This document shows positions 51,167-59,177 of a stretch of DNA of 64,000 nucleotides, piece after piece (position 1 is the stretch's first letter; every line of letters begins with the position of its first letter). The notes under the pieces are model-generated. The model searched no databases, was not told the DNA's origin, and saw only the letters and a program-made list of their open reading frames with translations. This DNA comes from Paraclostridium tenue (GTDB taxonomy: Bacteria > Bacillota > Clostridia > Peptostreptococcales > Peptostreptococcaceae), in NCBI RefSeq assembly GCF_039521565.1, contig NZ_BAAACP010000010.1, positions 1 through 64,000 on the forward strand, given 5' to 3'. The position numbers and the translations under genes were made by a program.

Positions 51167-52189
51167 ATGAATGATTTAATTAATATACAAAAAAAATTAA
51201 TTCCACAAGTAATAGAACTTATGGAAAGAAGATATTTAATTTTAAGACAAATATCTTTAACTGAACCAATAGGGAGACGTACATTATCAAATATGCTAGA
51301 AATTAGCGAAAGAATAATAAGATCTGAAACAGAAGTTTTAAAAGAACAAAATCTAATAAACGTAGCTGTATCAGGAATGACAGTTACGCAAGAAGGATTA
51401 GAGCTTTTAGACCAATTAAAAGATCTTATGAATGAGGTTATGGGTCTTTCTAAGCTACAAAATAGAGTTAAAGAAAAGCTGGGAATAAAGAAAGTTATAA
51501 TAATTCCTGGTAACTATGAAAAAAATGAAAGCTTACTAAAAGATGTTGCAAAACAAGGTGCAGAGTATTTTTTAAGTATATTAAAGGATACAAATATTGT
51601 ATCAATAACTGGTGGAAGTACCATGTTAGAATTTGCAAATAGTTTAAGAGGCGATAAAAAATACAATCAAACGACTATAGTTCCTGCTAGAGGAGGAGTC
51701 GGAAAAGATGTAGAAACTCAAGCAAATAATATTGTAGCAATTGTAGGTAAAAAATTAGGAGCACACTATAAGTTACTTCATATACCAGATGAGCTAGGTG
51801 TAGAGGCTATGAAAACGCTTAGTTTGGAACCAGAGATAAAGAAAACTTTAAATTACATAGTAGATACAGACATACTTGTGTTTGGAATCGGAAGAGCAGA
51901 TGAAATGGCTACAAGAAGAAAATTACCAAAAAAACAAGTAGAAGAAATATTATCTAAGGGAGCAGTTGGAGAGGCTTTTGGATACTATTTTAATAAAGAT
52001 GGTGAAATAGTATATGAATTAAATACTGTAGGAATTAATTTAGAAACATTTAAATCTGTAAAAAATAATATAGCTATATTTGCAGGAGCAAGTAAAGCAG
52101 AAGCAGTTACTGCGATTTCAAAGGTAAATGATAATATGGTAATTGTTACAGATGAGGAAAGTGCTTATAAAATATTAGAAATAAATTAG
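51167..52189 (+). CDS. cggR: Central glycolytic genes regulator CggR
   Basis: SorC/DeoR-family repressor of the gapA operon. The 340-aa protein has an N-terminal winged helix (GRRTLSNMLEISERIIRSETEVLKEQ, about 38-63). A sugar-phosphate binding domain follows, with SITGGSTM near 147 and PARGGVGKDVETQAN near 170, where fructose 1,6-bisphosphate binds in the homologue. AAGGAG precedes ATG 51167. The upstream operator matches its known site. Confidence 0.94.
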   Translation: MNDLINIQKKLIPQVIELMERRYLILRQISLTEPIGRRTLSNMLEISERIIRSETEVLKEQNLINVAVSGMTVTQEGLELLDQLKDLMNEVMGLSKLQNRVKEKLGIKKVIIIPGNYEKNESLLKDVAKQGAEYFLSILKDTNIVSITGGSTMLEFANSLRGDKKYNQTTIVPARGGVGKDVETQANNIVAIVGKKLGAHYKLLHIPDELGVEAMKTLSLEPEIKKTLNYIVDTDILVFGIGRADEMATRRKLPKKQVEEILSKGAVGEAFGYYFNKDGEIVYELNTVGINLETFKSVKNNIAIFAGASKAEAVTAISKVNDNMVIVTDEESAYKILEIN

Positions 52190-52248
52190 TTAATAACTAG
52201 CTAAAGCTAGCTAAATATACACACATTTATTTTAGGGAGGCAAATAAA

Positions 52249-53256
52249 ATGGTTAAAGTAGCAATAAATGGATTTGGTAGAATAGGTAGATTAGCTCTAA
52301 GAAGATTAATGGAGCAAACTGATAAATTTGAAGTAGTAGCAATAAATGACTTAACAGACGCTAAGACATTAGCTCACTTATTCAAATACGATTCAGCTCA
52401 AGGAAGATTCAACGGTGAAATAGAAGTTAAAGAAGGAGCTTTCGTAGTTAACGGTCAAGAAATAAAAGTTACTGCAGAAAGAAACCCACAAGACTTACCA
52501 TGGAAAGAATTAAATGTTGATATAGTATTAGAGTGTACTGGATTCTTCACATCTCAAGAAAAAGCTGGTCTTCACTTAGAAGCTGGTGCTAAGAAAGTTG
52601 TTATATCTGCACCTGCAAAAGGAGACTTAAAGACAGTAGTATTTAACGTTAACCATGATATATTAGATGGTAGCGAAACAGTTATATCAGGGGCTTCTTG
52701 TACAACTAACTGTTTAGCACCAATGGCTAAAACTTTAAATGATAAATTCGGATTACAAAAAGGGTTCATGACTACTATACATGCATATACTAATGACCAA
52801 AATACTTTAGATGGTCCTCATGCTAAGGGTGATTTAAGAAGAGCTAGAGCTGCTGCTGCTAATATAGTTCCTAACACTACAGGAGCTGCAAAAGCTATAG
52901 GTTTAGTTATACCAGAATTAAAAGGTAAATTAGACGGAGGAGCTCAAAGAGTTCCAGTTGTAACTGGTTCTTTAACTGAATTAGTTTGTACATTAGATAA
53001 AAATGTAACTGTAGAAGAAATAAATGATGCAATGAAAGAAGCATCTAATGAATCTTTCGGATACACTGAAGAACCATTAGTATCTACAGATATAATAGGA
53101 ATAGAATACGGATCATTATTTGATGCAACTCAAACAAGAGTTATGGAAGTAGATGGAAAACAATTAGTTAAAGTTACTTCTTGGTATGACAATGAAATGT
53201 CTTACACTTCTCAATTAATAAGAACTTTAGGATACTTCGCTAATTTAGCTAAGTAA
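52249..53256 (+). CDS. gapA: Glyceraldehyde-3-phosphate dehydrogenase
   Basis: Glycolytic NAD-dependent dehydrogenase. The 335-aa protein has the Rossmann start NGFGRIGRLALRR, the catalytic cysteine in SGASCTTNCLAP near residue 151, the catalytic His in TTIHAYTNDQ near 178, and WYDNEMSYTSQ near the end. Asp33 (in AINDLTD) indicates NAD preference. GGGAGG precedes ATG 52249. Cotranscribed with cggR; a strong terminator follows. Confidence 0.98.
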   Translation: MVKVAINGFGRIGRLALRRLMEQTDKFEVVAINDLTDAKTLAHLFKYDSAQGRFNGEIEVKEGAFVVNGQEIKVTAERNPQDLPWKELNVDIVLECTGFFTSQEKAGLHLEAGAKKVVISAPAKGDLKTVVFNVNHDILDGSETVISGASCTTNCLAPMAKTLNDKFGLQKGFMTTIHAYTNDQNTLDGPHAKGDLRRARAAAANIVPNTTGAAKAIGLVIPELKGKLDGGAQRVPVVTGSLTELVCTLDKNVTVEEINDAMKEASNESFGYTEEPLVSTDIIGIEYGSLFDATQTRVMEVDGKQLVKVTSWYDNEMSYTSQLIRTLGYFANLAK

Positions 53257-53280
53257 TTTAAATAAAAAGTAAAAGGCTTC

Positions 53281-53328
53281 AAAAAAGTCCGGGTTTGTAG
53301 TTTAACGCTACGGGCTCCGGACTTTTTT
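53281..53328 (+). terminator. Intrinsic terminator after gapA
   Basis: AAAAAAGTCCGG (53281-53292) pairs with CCGGACTTTTTT (53317-53328); inside is a second small stem GTAG/CTAC. GC content is higher than its surroundings. Confidence 0.9.
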
Positions 53329-53343
53329 AGCAACGTATAAAGT

Positions 53344-53404
53344 CATTGATGATATGAAATGTTTCGTCGACACGTCGCTTAGGCGAAGCAAATCTCTATC
53401 AATG
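53344..53404 (+). other. Structured element between gapA and pgk
   Basis: CATTGAT (53344-53350) pairs with ATCAATG (53398-53404). Inside, GTTTCGTC (53361-53368) pairs with GGCGAAGC (53382-53389, two G-T pairs), with a further GAC/GTC stem in the loop. The folding potential and locally high GC suggest an RNA structure. No known family recognised. Confidence 0.5.
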
Positions 53405-53444
53405 TGATATACTTTTATACAAAAATCAACAAATGTGATATACT
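53401..53444 (+). repeat. Duplicated 13-bp module with extended -10 motifs before pgk
   Basis: AATGTGATATACT occurs at 53401-53413 and 53432-53444, 31 bp apart. Each copy contains TG-A-TATACT, an extended -10 promoter element. These may be tandem promoters for pgk after the gapA terminator. Confidence 0.6.
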
Positions 53445-53479
53445 AAATAGTGTGAACTATTTTGAGAGGAGATATGACT

Positions 53480-54679
53480 ATGTCAATGCTTAATAAGAAA
53501 ACAATAGAAGATATAGATGTGTGTGGTAAGAAAGTTTTAGTTAGATGTGACTTTAACGTACCATTAAAAGATGGGGTTATAACTGATGAAAATAGATTAA
53601 ACGGGGCAATGCCTACTATAAAATACTTAGTAGATAACGGAGCAAAAGTAATATTATGTTCTCACTTAGGAAAGCCTAAAGGAGAAGCTAAACCAGAGTT
53701 GTCTTTAGCACCAGTAGCTAAAAGATTATCTGAAATGTTAGGTAAAGAAGTTATATTTGCAGCTGACGAAAACGTTGTAGGAGAAAATGCAAAAGCTGCT
53801 GTAGATAAAATGGAAAATGGTGATGTAGTATTACTTGAAAATACTAGATATAGAAAAGAAGAAACTAAAAATGAAGAAAACTTTTCTAAAGAATTAGCTT
53901 CTTTAGCTGAAATATTCGTAAATGATGCATTCGGAACTGCACATAGAGCTCACTGTTCAACAGTTGGTGCTGGAGAATTTTTAGCTGAGAGAGCTTGTGG
54001 ATACTTAATTCAAAAAGAATTAAAATTCTTAGGAGAAGCAGTAGCTAATCCTGTAAGACCTTTTACTGCTATATTAGGTGGAGCTAAAGTTTCTGATAAG
54101 ATAGCTGTTATAAATGAATTATTAGAAAAAGTAGACAACCTAATAATAGGTGGAGGAATGGCTTATACATTCTTAAAAGCTCAAGGATATGAAATAGGAA
54201 CTTCTTTAGTAGAAGAAGATAAAGTTGAATATGCTAAAGAAATGATGGAAAAAGCAAAAGCTAAAGGTGTTAAATTATTATTACCAATAGACAATGCTGT
54301 AGCTGATAAATTTGCTGATATTAAACCAGTTATAACTGAAGATGCAAATATACCAGCTGGATATATGGGACTAGATATAGGACCTAAAACAATAGAAGAA
54401 TATGTAAATACAGTAAAAGCTTCTAAAACAATAGTATGGAATGGACCAATGGGAGTATTCGAATTTGAAAACTTCGCAAAAGGAACATTAGCTGTTGCTA
54501 AAGCTATGGCAGCATTAACTGATGCTACAACAGTTATAGGTGGAGGAGACTCTGCTGCAGCTGTTAACCAATTAGGATTTGGAGATAAAATGACTCACGT
54601 TTCAACTGGTGGAGGAGCTTCTCTTGAATTCTTAGAAGGTAAAGAATTACCAGGTATAGTAGCTTTAGATAACAAATAA
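53480..54679 (+). CDS. pgk: Phosphoglycerate kinase
   Basis: Glycolytic ATP-forming kinase, 399 aa. Family features: KVLVRCDFNVPL near the N terminus, ILCSHLGKPKG near 58, LLENTRYRKEE near 112, NDAFGTAHRAH near 158, GGAKVSDK near 197, and the C-terminal nucleotide loop GGGDSAAAV near 355. ATG 53480 has AGGAG 8 bases upstream; the in-frame ATG at 53474 is only 2 away. It probably has its own promoter. Confidence 0.97.
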   Translation: MSMLNKKTIEDIDVCGKKVLVRCDFNVPLKDGVITDENRLNGAMPTIKYLVDNGAKVILCSHLGKPKGEAKPELSLAPVAKRLSEMLGKEVIFAADENVVGENAKAAVDKMENGDVVLLENTRYRKEETKNEENFSKELASLAEIFVNDAFGTAHRAHCSTVGAGEFLAERACGYLIQKELKFLGEAVANPVRPFTAILGGAKVSDKIAVINELLEKVDNLIIGGGMAYTFLKAQGYEIGTSLVEEDKVEYAKEMMEKAKAKGVKLLLPIDNAVADKFADIKPVITEDANIPAGYMGLDIGPKTIEEYVNTVKASKTIVWNGPMGVFEFENFAKGTLAVAKAMAALTDATTVIGGGDSAAAVNQLGFGDKMTHVSTGGGASLEFLEGKELPGIVALDNK

Positions 54680-54715
54680 GAAAAATTAGTATTTACCAAT
54701 AATTTAAAATATATG

Positions 54716-54752
54716 ACTATGGTAGTGATAAAACTACCACCACTACCATAGT
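54716..54752 (+). other. Hairpin with alternative pairing between pgk and tpiA
   Basis: ACTATGGTAGTG (54716-54727) pairs over 12 bp with CACTACCATAGT (54741-54752). The inner GGTAGT (54721-54726) can instead pair with ACTACC (54733-54738). No T-run follows, so it is likely an mRNA stability or processing structure. Confidence 0.65.
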
Positions 54753-54796
54753 TAAAAAAAGTACTATATAGATTTTATAGTAATGGAGGAATCAAA

Positions 54797-55543
54797 ATGA
54801 GAAAACCTATAATAGCAGGAAACTGGAAAATGCACAAAACTATAGCTGAAGCTGTAGAATTTGTTAATGAAATAAAAGGAAAAGTAAATAATACAGATGT
54901 GGAAGCAGTTATATGCGCACCTTTTACTTTACTAAAGGATTTAAAAGAAGCTACAAAAGGAACTGATATAAAAATAGGTGCTCAAAATATGCACTATGAA
55001 GATAATGGAGCATTCACAGGAGAAGTATCTGCTCCTATGTTAAATGAATTAAACATAGATTATGTAGTACTTGGACATTCTGAAAGAAGACAATACTTTA
55101 ATGAAACTAATGAAACAGTAAACAAAAAAGTATTAAAAGCTTTAAAATCAGGAATAGACCCAATATTATGTATAGGTGAAACATTAGAAGAAAGAGAAGC
55201 TGATAAAACTAAAGATGTATGTAAAGTACAAGTTGAAAAAGCTTTAGAAAACGTATCTAAAGATGATATGAAAAAAGTTGTTATAGCTTATGAACCAATA
55301 TGGGCTATAGGAACTGGTAAAACTGCAACTGCTGAGCAAGCTAACGATGTAATAGCATACGTTAGAGATGTAGTTAAGGGATTATATGGAGAAGAAATAT
55401 CTGAAGAAGTAAGAATACAATATGGTGGAAGTGTTAAACCTGCTAATGTATCTGAAATAATGAATCAAACTGATATAGATGGAGCTTTAGTTGGTGGAGC
55501 TAGTTTAAAACCTGCTGACTTTGTAGAGCTTGTTAATTTCTAA
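54797..55543 (+). CDS. tpiA: Triosephosphate isomerase
   Basis: Interconverts dihydroxyacetone phosphate and glyceraldehyde 3-phosphate. The 248-aa TIM barrel has Lys in GNWKMHK near residue 11, catalytic His in VVLGHSERRQ near 95, catalytic Glu in AYEPIWAIGTGK near 166, and phosphate loops YGGSVKP and GALVGGASL. GGAGG precedes ATG 54797. gpmI follows within 12 bp. Confidence 0.98.
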   Translation: MRKPIIAGNWKMHKTIAEAVEFVNEIKGKVNNTDVEAVICAPFTLLKDLKEATKGTDIKIGAQNMHYEDNGAFTGEVSAPMLNELNIDYVVLGHSERRQYFNETNETVNKKVLKALKSGIDPILCIGETLEEREADKTKDVCKVQVEKALENVSKDDMKKVVIAYEPIWAIGTGKTATAEQANDVIAYVRDVVKGLYGEEISEEVRIQYGGSVKPANVSEIMNQTDIDGALVGGASLKPADFVELVNF

Positions 55544-55555
55544 GGAGTGAAAAAC

Positions 55556-57085
55556 ATGAAAAAACCAGTGGCATTAATAATAATGGACGGTTTTGGATGT
55601 AGTGATATAAAGGTAGGAAATGCAGTAGCAAGTGCAAAGACTCCTAACTTAGATAAATTACATGAAAACTATCCTCATACTTTAATAAAAGCTAGTGGAC
55701 TTGATGTAGGTCTTCCAGATGGACAAATGGGTAACTCAGAAGTGGGACACACTAACATTGGTGCAGGAAGAATAGTATATCAAGATTTAACTAGAGTTAG
55801 TAAAGCAATAGAAGATGGTGAGTTCTTTAAAAATGAAGTCTTACTAAAAGCTATGGAAAATGGAAAAGAACATGCACTTCATTTAATGGGATTATTATCT
55901 GATGGTGGAGTTCACTCACACATAGACCATTTAAAAGCTGTAATAAAAATGGCTAAAGAAAATGGTGTTGAAAATGTATATGTTCATGCATTTACAGATG
56001 GTAGAGACACTGAACCAAAAAGTGCTTTAACTTATATCGAAGATGTAGAAAAATACATGAAAGAAGTAGGCGTGGGTAAATTTGCATCAGTATCAGGAAG
56101 ATACTATGCTATGGATAGAGATAAAAGATGGGAAAGAATTCAATTAGCTTATGAAGCTATGGTTGACGGTAAGGGCGAAACTGCTACTTCTGCAAAAGAA
56201 GCGATAGAAAAAGCTTATGCCGATGATAAAACAGATGAATTCGTATTACCAACTGTAATAGTTGAAAATGATAAGCCAGTTGGTCTTATAAAAGAAAATG
56301 ATTCTATAGTATTTGGAAACTTTAGACCAGATAGAGCAAGACAAATAACTAGAGCATTAGTATGTGATGACTTTACTGGATTTGAAAGGCCTTGTATGAA
56401 AACTTACTTTGTTTGTTTAACTACATATGACATAACTATAAAAAATGTCAATGTAGCATTTAAACCACAAAGTTTAAAAAATACATTAGGAGAGTATTTA
56501 GCTGAAAAGGGCAAAACTCAATTAAGGGCTGCTGAAACAGAAAAATACGCTCATGTTACTTTCTTCTTTAATGGTGGAGTAGAAGAACCAAATAAAGATG
56601 AAGATAGATTATTAGTGCCATCTCCAAAAGTTGCAACATATGACCTTCAACCAGAAATGAGTGCTGATGAATTAACAGAAAAAATATTAAAAGCTATAGA
56701 TGAAGATAAATACGACTTTATAGTACTTAACTATGCTAACCCTGATATGGTAGGACATACTGGAGTTATAGGAGCAGCAGTTAAAGCTGTAGAGGAAGTA
56801 GATAAATGTGTTGGTCAAGTGACAGCTAAAATATTAGAAAAAGGTGGAGTTTCTTTAATAACTGCAGACCACGGTAATGCAGAACTTATGCAAGACCCTG
56901 AAACTAAAACTACTGTAACTGCTCACTCAACTAACCCTGTGCCATTTATAGTAGTAGGTGATGATTATAAATCAGTTAAACTAAGAGAAGGTGGAAGATT
57001 ATCTGATATAGCACCTACAGTACTTGATTTAATGAACTTAGAAAAACCAGAAGAAATGACTGGAACTTCATTAATAGAAAAATAA
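55556..57085 (+). CDS. gpmI: 2,3-bisphosphoglycerate-independent phosphoglycerate mutase
   Basis: Mn-dependent mutase of the alkaline phosphatase superfamily, 509 aa. The metal Asp is in LIIMDGFG near residue 11 and the phosphorylated Ser in QMGNSEVGHTNIGAGR near 60. FTDGRDTEP, FRPDRARQI, NYANPDMVGHTG and TADHGNAE provide the remaining ligands. ATG 55556 has AAGGAG 8 bases upstream; GTG 55547 overlaps that site. Confidence 0.97.
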   Translation: MKKPVALIIMDGFGCSDIKVGNAVASAKTPNLDKLHENYPHTLIKASGLDVGLPDGQMGNSEVGHTNIGAGRIVYQDLTRVSKAIEDGEFFKNEVLLKAMENGKEHALHLMGLLSDGGVHSHIDHLKAVIKMAKENGVENVYVHAFTDGRDTEPKSALTYIEDVEKYMKEVGVGKFASVSGRYYAMDRDKRWERIQLAYEAMVDGKGETATSAKEAIEKAYADDKTDEFVLPTVIVENDKPVGLIKENDSIVFGNFRPDRARQITRALVCDDFTGFERPCMKTYFVCLTTYDITIKNVNVAFKPQSLKNTLGEYLAEKGKTQLRAAETEKYAHVTFFFNGGVEEPNKDEDRLLVPSPKVATYDLQPEMSADELTEKILKAIDEDKYDFIVLNYANPDMVGHTGVIGAAVKAVEEVDKCVGQVTAKILEKGGVSLITADHGNAELMQDPETKTTVTAHSTNPVPFIVVGDDYKSVKLREGGRLSDIAPTVLDLMNLEKPEEMTGTSLIEK

Positions 57086-57191
57086 TTATATACGGCAAAT
57101 TTAGCCTAAATTAACTATAATTTACCAAAATATATAATATAATATAAATAAATTTAAAAATTTGATAGTAAACTTGAAAGGAGACATAATT

Positions 57192-58484
57192 ATGTCATTA
57201 ATCGATTTAGTATACGCTAGAGAAGTATTAGATTCAAGAGGAAACCCAACTGTAGAGGTTGAAGTAGTATTAGAAAGTGGAGCAACTGGTAGAGCTATAG
57301 TTCCATCAGGAGCATCAACAGGAGCTTTCGAAGCAGTTGAGTTAAGAGATGGAGATAAAGATAGATTTTTAGGAAAAGGTGTTGAAAAAGCAGTTGATAA
57401 TGTAAACGAAATAATAGCACCTGAATTAGAAGGTATGGATGCAACTGACCAACCAGGAATAGATCGATTATTAATAGAATTAGATGGAACTAAAAACAAA
57501 GGTAAATTAGGAGCTAATGCTATATTAGGTGTTTCTATGGCTGTAGCTAGAGCTGCTGCTGAAGAAGTTGGACTACCTTTATTCCAATACTTAGGTGGAG
57601 TAAATGCTAAACAATTACCAGTTCCAATGATGAACATATTAAACGGTGGAGAACATGCTGATAACAACGTAGACGTTCAAGAATTTATGATATTACCAGT
57701 AGGAGCTAAATCTTTCAGAGAAGCTTTAAGAATGGGTGCAGAAGTATTCCACTCTTTAAAGAAAGTTTTAGGAGAAAAAGGATTAGCTTGTGGTGTTGGT
57801 GATGAGGGAGGATTTGCTCCAAACTTAGATTCAAACAGAGCTGCATTAGAATTAATAGTTGAAGCTATATCAAAAGCTGGATATGAGCCAGGAAAAGACG
57901 TTATGTTAGGACTTGACGTTGCTGCTTCTGAAATGTATAACAAAGAAACTAAAAAATACGTTTTAGCTGGAGAAGGTAAAGAATTAACTTCAGAGCAAAT
58001 GGTTGAATTATATGAAGATTGGGCTAACAACTTCCCAATAATAACAATAGAAGACGGATTAGACGAAGAAGACTGGGATGGATGGAAAGTATTAACTGAA
58101 AGATTAGGAAACAAATTACAATTAGTTGGAGACGACTTATTTGTTACTAATACTGAAAGATTAGAAAGAGGAATAGAAGCTGGTGTTGCTAACTCTATAT
58201 TAGTAAAAGTTAACCAAATAGGTACTTTAACTGAAACTTTAGATGCTATAGAAATGGCAAAAAGAGCTGGATACACTGCTGTTATATCTCATAGATCAGG
58301 AGAAACTGAAGATACTACAATAGCTGACTTAGCAGTAGCAGTAAATGCTGGTCAAATAAAAACTGGTGCTCCATCAAGAACTGATAGAGTTGCTAAATAC
58401 AACCAATTATTAAGAATAGAAGAAATGATAGGTGAACCTGCTAGATACTGTGGTTTAAAATCTTTCTATAACTTAAAAAAATAA
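57192..58484 (+). CDS. eno: Enolase
   Basis: Converts 2-phosphoglycerate to phosphoenolpyruvate. The 430-aa protein has the SGASTGAFEA loop near residue 40, GGEHADNN near 155, GDEGGFAPN near 205, acid ligands in LDVAASE, TIEDGL and VGDDLF, Lys in LVKVNQIGT near 340, and SHRSGETED near 368. ATG 57192 follows AAAGGAG; a TTG at 57162 without a site is rejected. A 106-bp AT-rich gap separates it from gpmI, so an internal promoter is possible. Confidence 0.98.
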   Translation: MSLIDLVYAREVLDSRGNPTVEVEVVLESGATGRAIVPSGASTGAFEAVELRDGDKDRFLGKGVEKAVDNVNEIIAPELEGMDATDQPGIDRLLIELDGTKNKGKLGANAILGVSMAVARAAAEEVGLPLFQYLGGVNAKQLPVPMMNILNGGEHADNNVDVQEFMILPVGAKSFREALRMGAEVFHSLKKVLGEKGLACGVGDEGGFAPNLDSNRAALELIVEAISKAGYEPGKDVMLGLDVAASEMYNKETKKYVLAGEGKELTSEQMVELYEDWANNFPIITIEDGLDEEDWDGWKVLTERLGNKLQLVGDDLFVTNTERLERGIEAGVANSILVKVNQIGTLTETLDAIEMAKRAGYTAVISHRSGETEDTTIADLAVAVNAGQIKTGAPSRTDRVAKYNQLLRIEEMIGEPARYCGLKSFYNLKK

Positions 58485-58509
58485 TAATATAAATTATTTT
58501 ATATAAAAG

Positions 58510-58541
58510 GAGCCTTAGATTTTTCTAAGGCTCTTTATTTT
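58510..58541 (+). terminator. Intrinsic terminator after eno
   Basis: GAGCCTTAG (58510-58518) pairs with CTAAGGCTC (58525-58533), then TTTATTTTT. Confidence 0.88.
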
Positions 58542-58690
58542 TATACTAAGTAGAATAAAATACTTCTTTATGTAAATAATTCATTATAGGATAAAAAATT
58601 AATATATAACTTTATAAACTGAAAAATTTTGATAATATTACGTATATAATATAAAGAAGATAGGCTTAACAACTTGAATGTAGTATTTTA

Positions 58691-58718
58691 TTGTGCTACA
58701 CTAAAATTATGTTATAAT
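58691..58718 (+). promoter_or_regulatory. Sigma-A promoter of secG
   Basis: TTGTGC (58691-58696), 16-bp spacer, TATAAT (58713-58718), 29 bp before the secG start. Confidence 0.6.
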
Positions 58719-58746
58719 TAGAGATTATAAACGTAGGAGGATAACC

Positions 58747-58968
58747 ATGGCTAATGTTTTAATGGGATTACAAATAGTTTTATCTATCGTTTTAGTAATA
58801 AGTATAATGCCTCAAGATAGCAAAAATGCTGTACCTACTGAATTCGGTGGAGAAGGAACACAAAGCTATTTTAAGCCAAAAGGAAAAGAAGCTTTTTTAT
58901 CAAGAGTTACAAAAATAACATCAGTATTATTTTTCTTAAATGCAATAGCTTTACTTTTAGTTAAATAA
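58747..58968 (+). CDS. secG: Preprotein translocase subunit SecG
   Basis: A 73-aa membrane subunit of the SecYEG channel with two helices (about residues 4-20 and 53-72). The loop between them holds the family pattern Pro-Gln-Asp-Ser-Lys-Asn and Thr-Glu-Phe-Gly-Gly. AGGAGG precedes ATG 58747. It usually sits next to rnr and smpB, as here. Confidence 0.93.
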   Translation: MANVLMGLQIVLSIVLVISIMPQDSKNAVPTEFGGEGTQSYFKPKGKEAFLSRVTKITSVLFFLNAIALLLVK

Positions 58969-58994
58969 TAAAATTAAATTTGTTTAAAAAGATG

Positions 58995-59023
58995 ACAATT
59001 ACGAAAATCGTAATTGTTTTTTA
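58995..59023 (+). terminator. Intrinsic terminator after secG
   Basis: ACAATTACGA (58995-59004) pairs with TCGTAATTGT (59008-59017), loop AAA, then TTTTT. Confidence 0.88.
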
Positions 59024-59177
59024 TTTAAAAAAACAAAAAATTACAAAATAAACCAATTAGTGATATAATTTAGGAATAGTTAATATATATGTAATTTATA
59101 TAAATAAATTGGGAAAAATATTTATTAAACGCATAGAATAAATTAAATAACAAATATAAAAATGAGGAGGAAAAACA

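Noticed and set aside
57122..58276. Two long minus-strand frames (181 and 199 codons) opposite eno
   Set aside because: They are antisense shadows of a highly conserved gene with biased codons; neither has a ribosome binding site or a plausible product.
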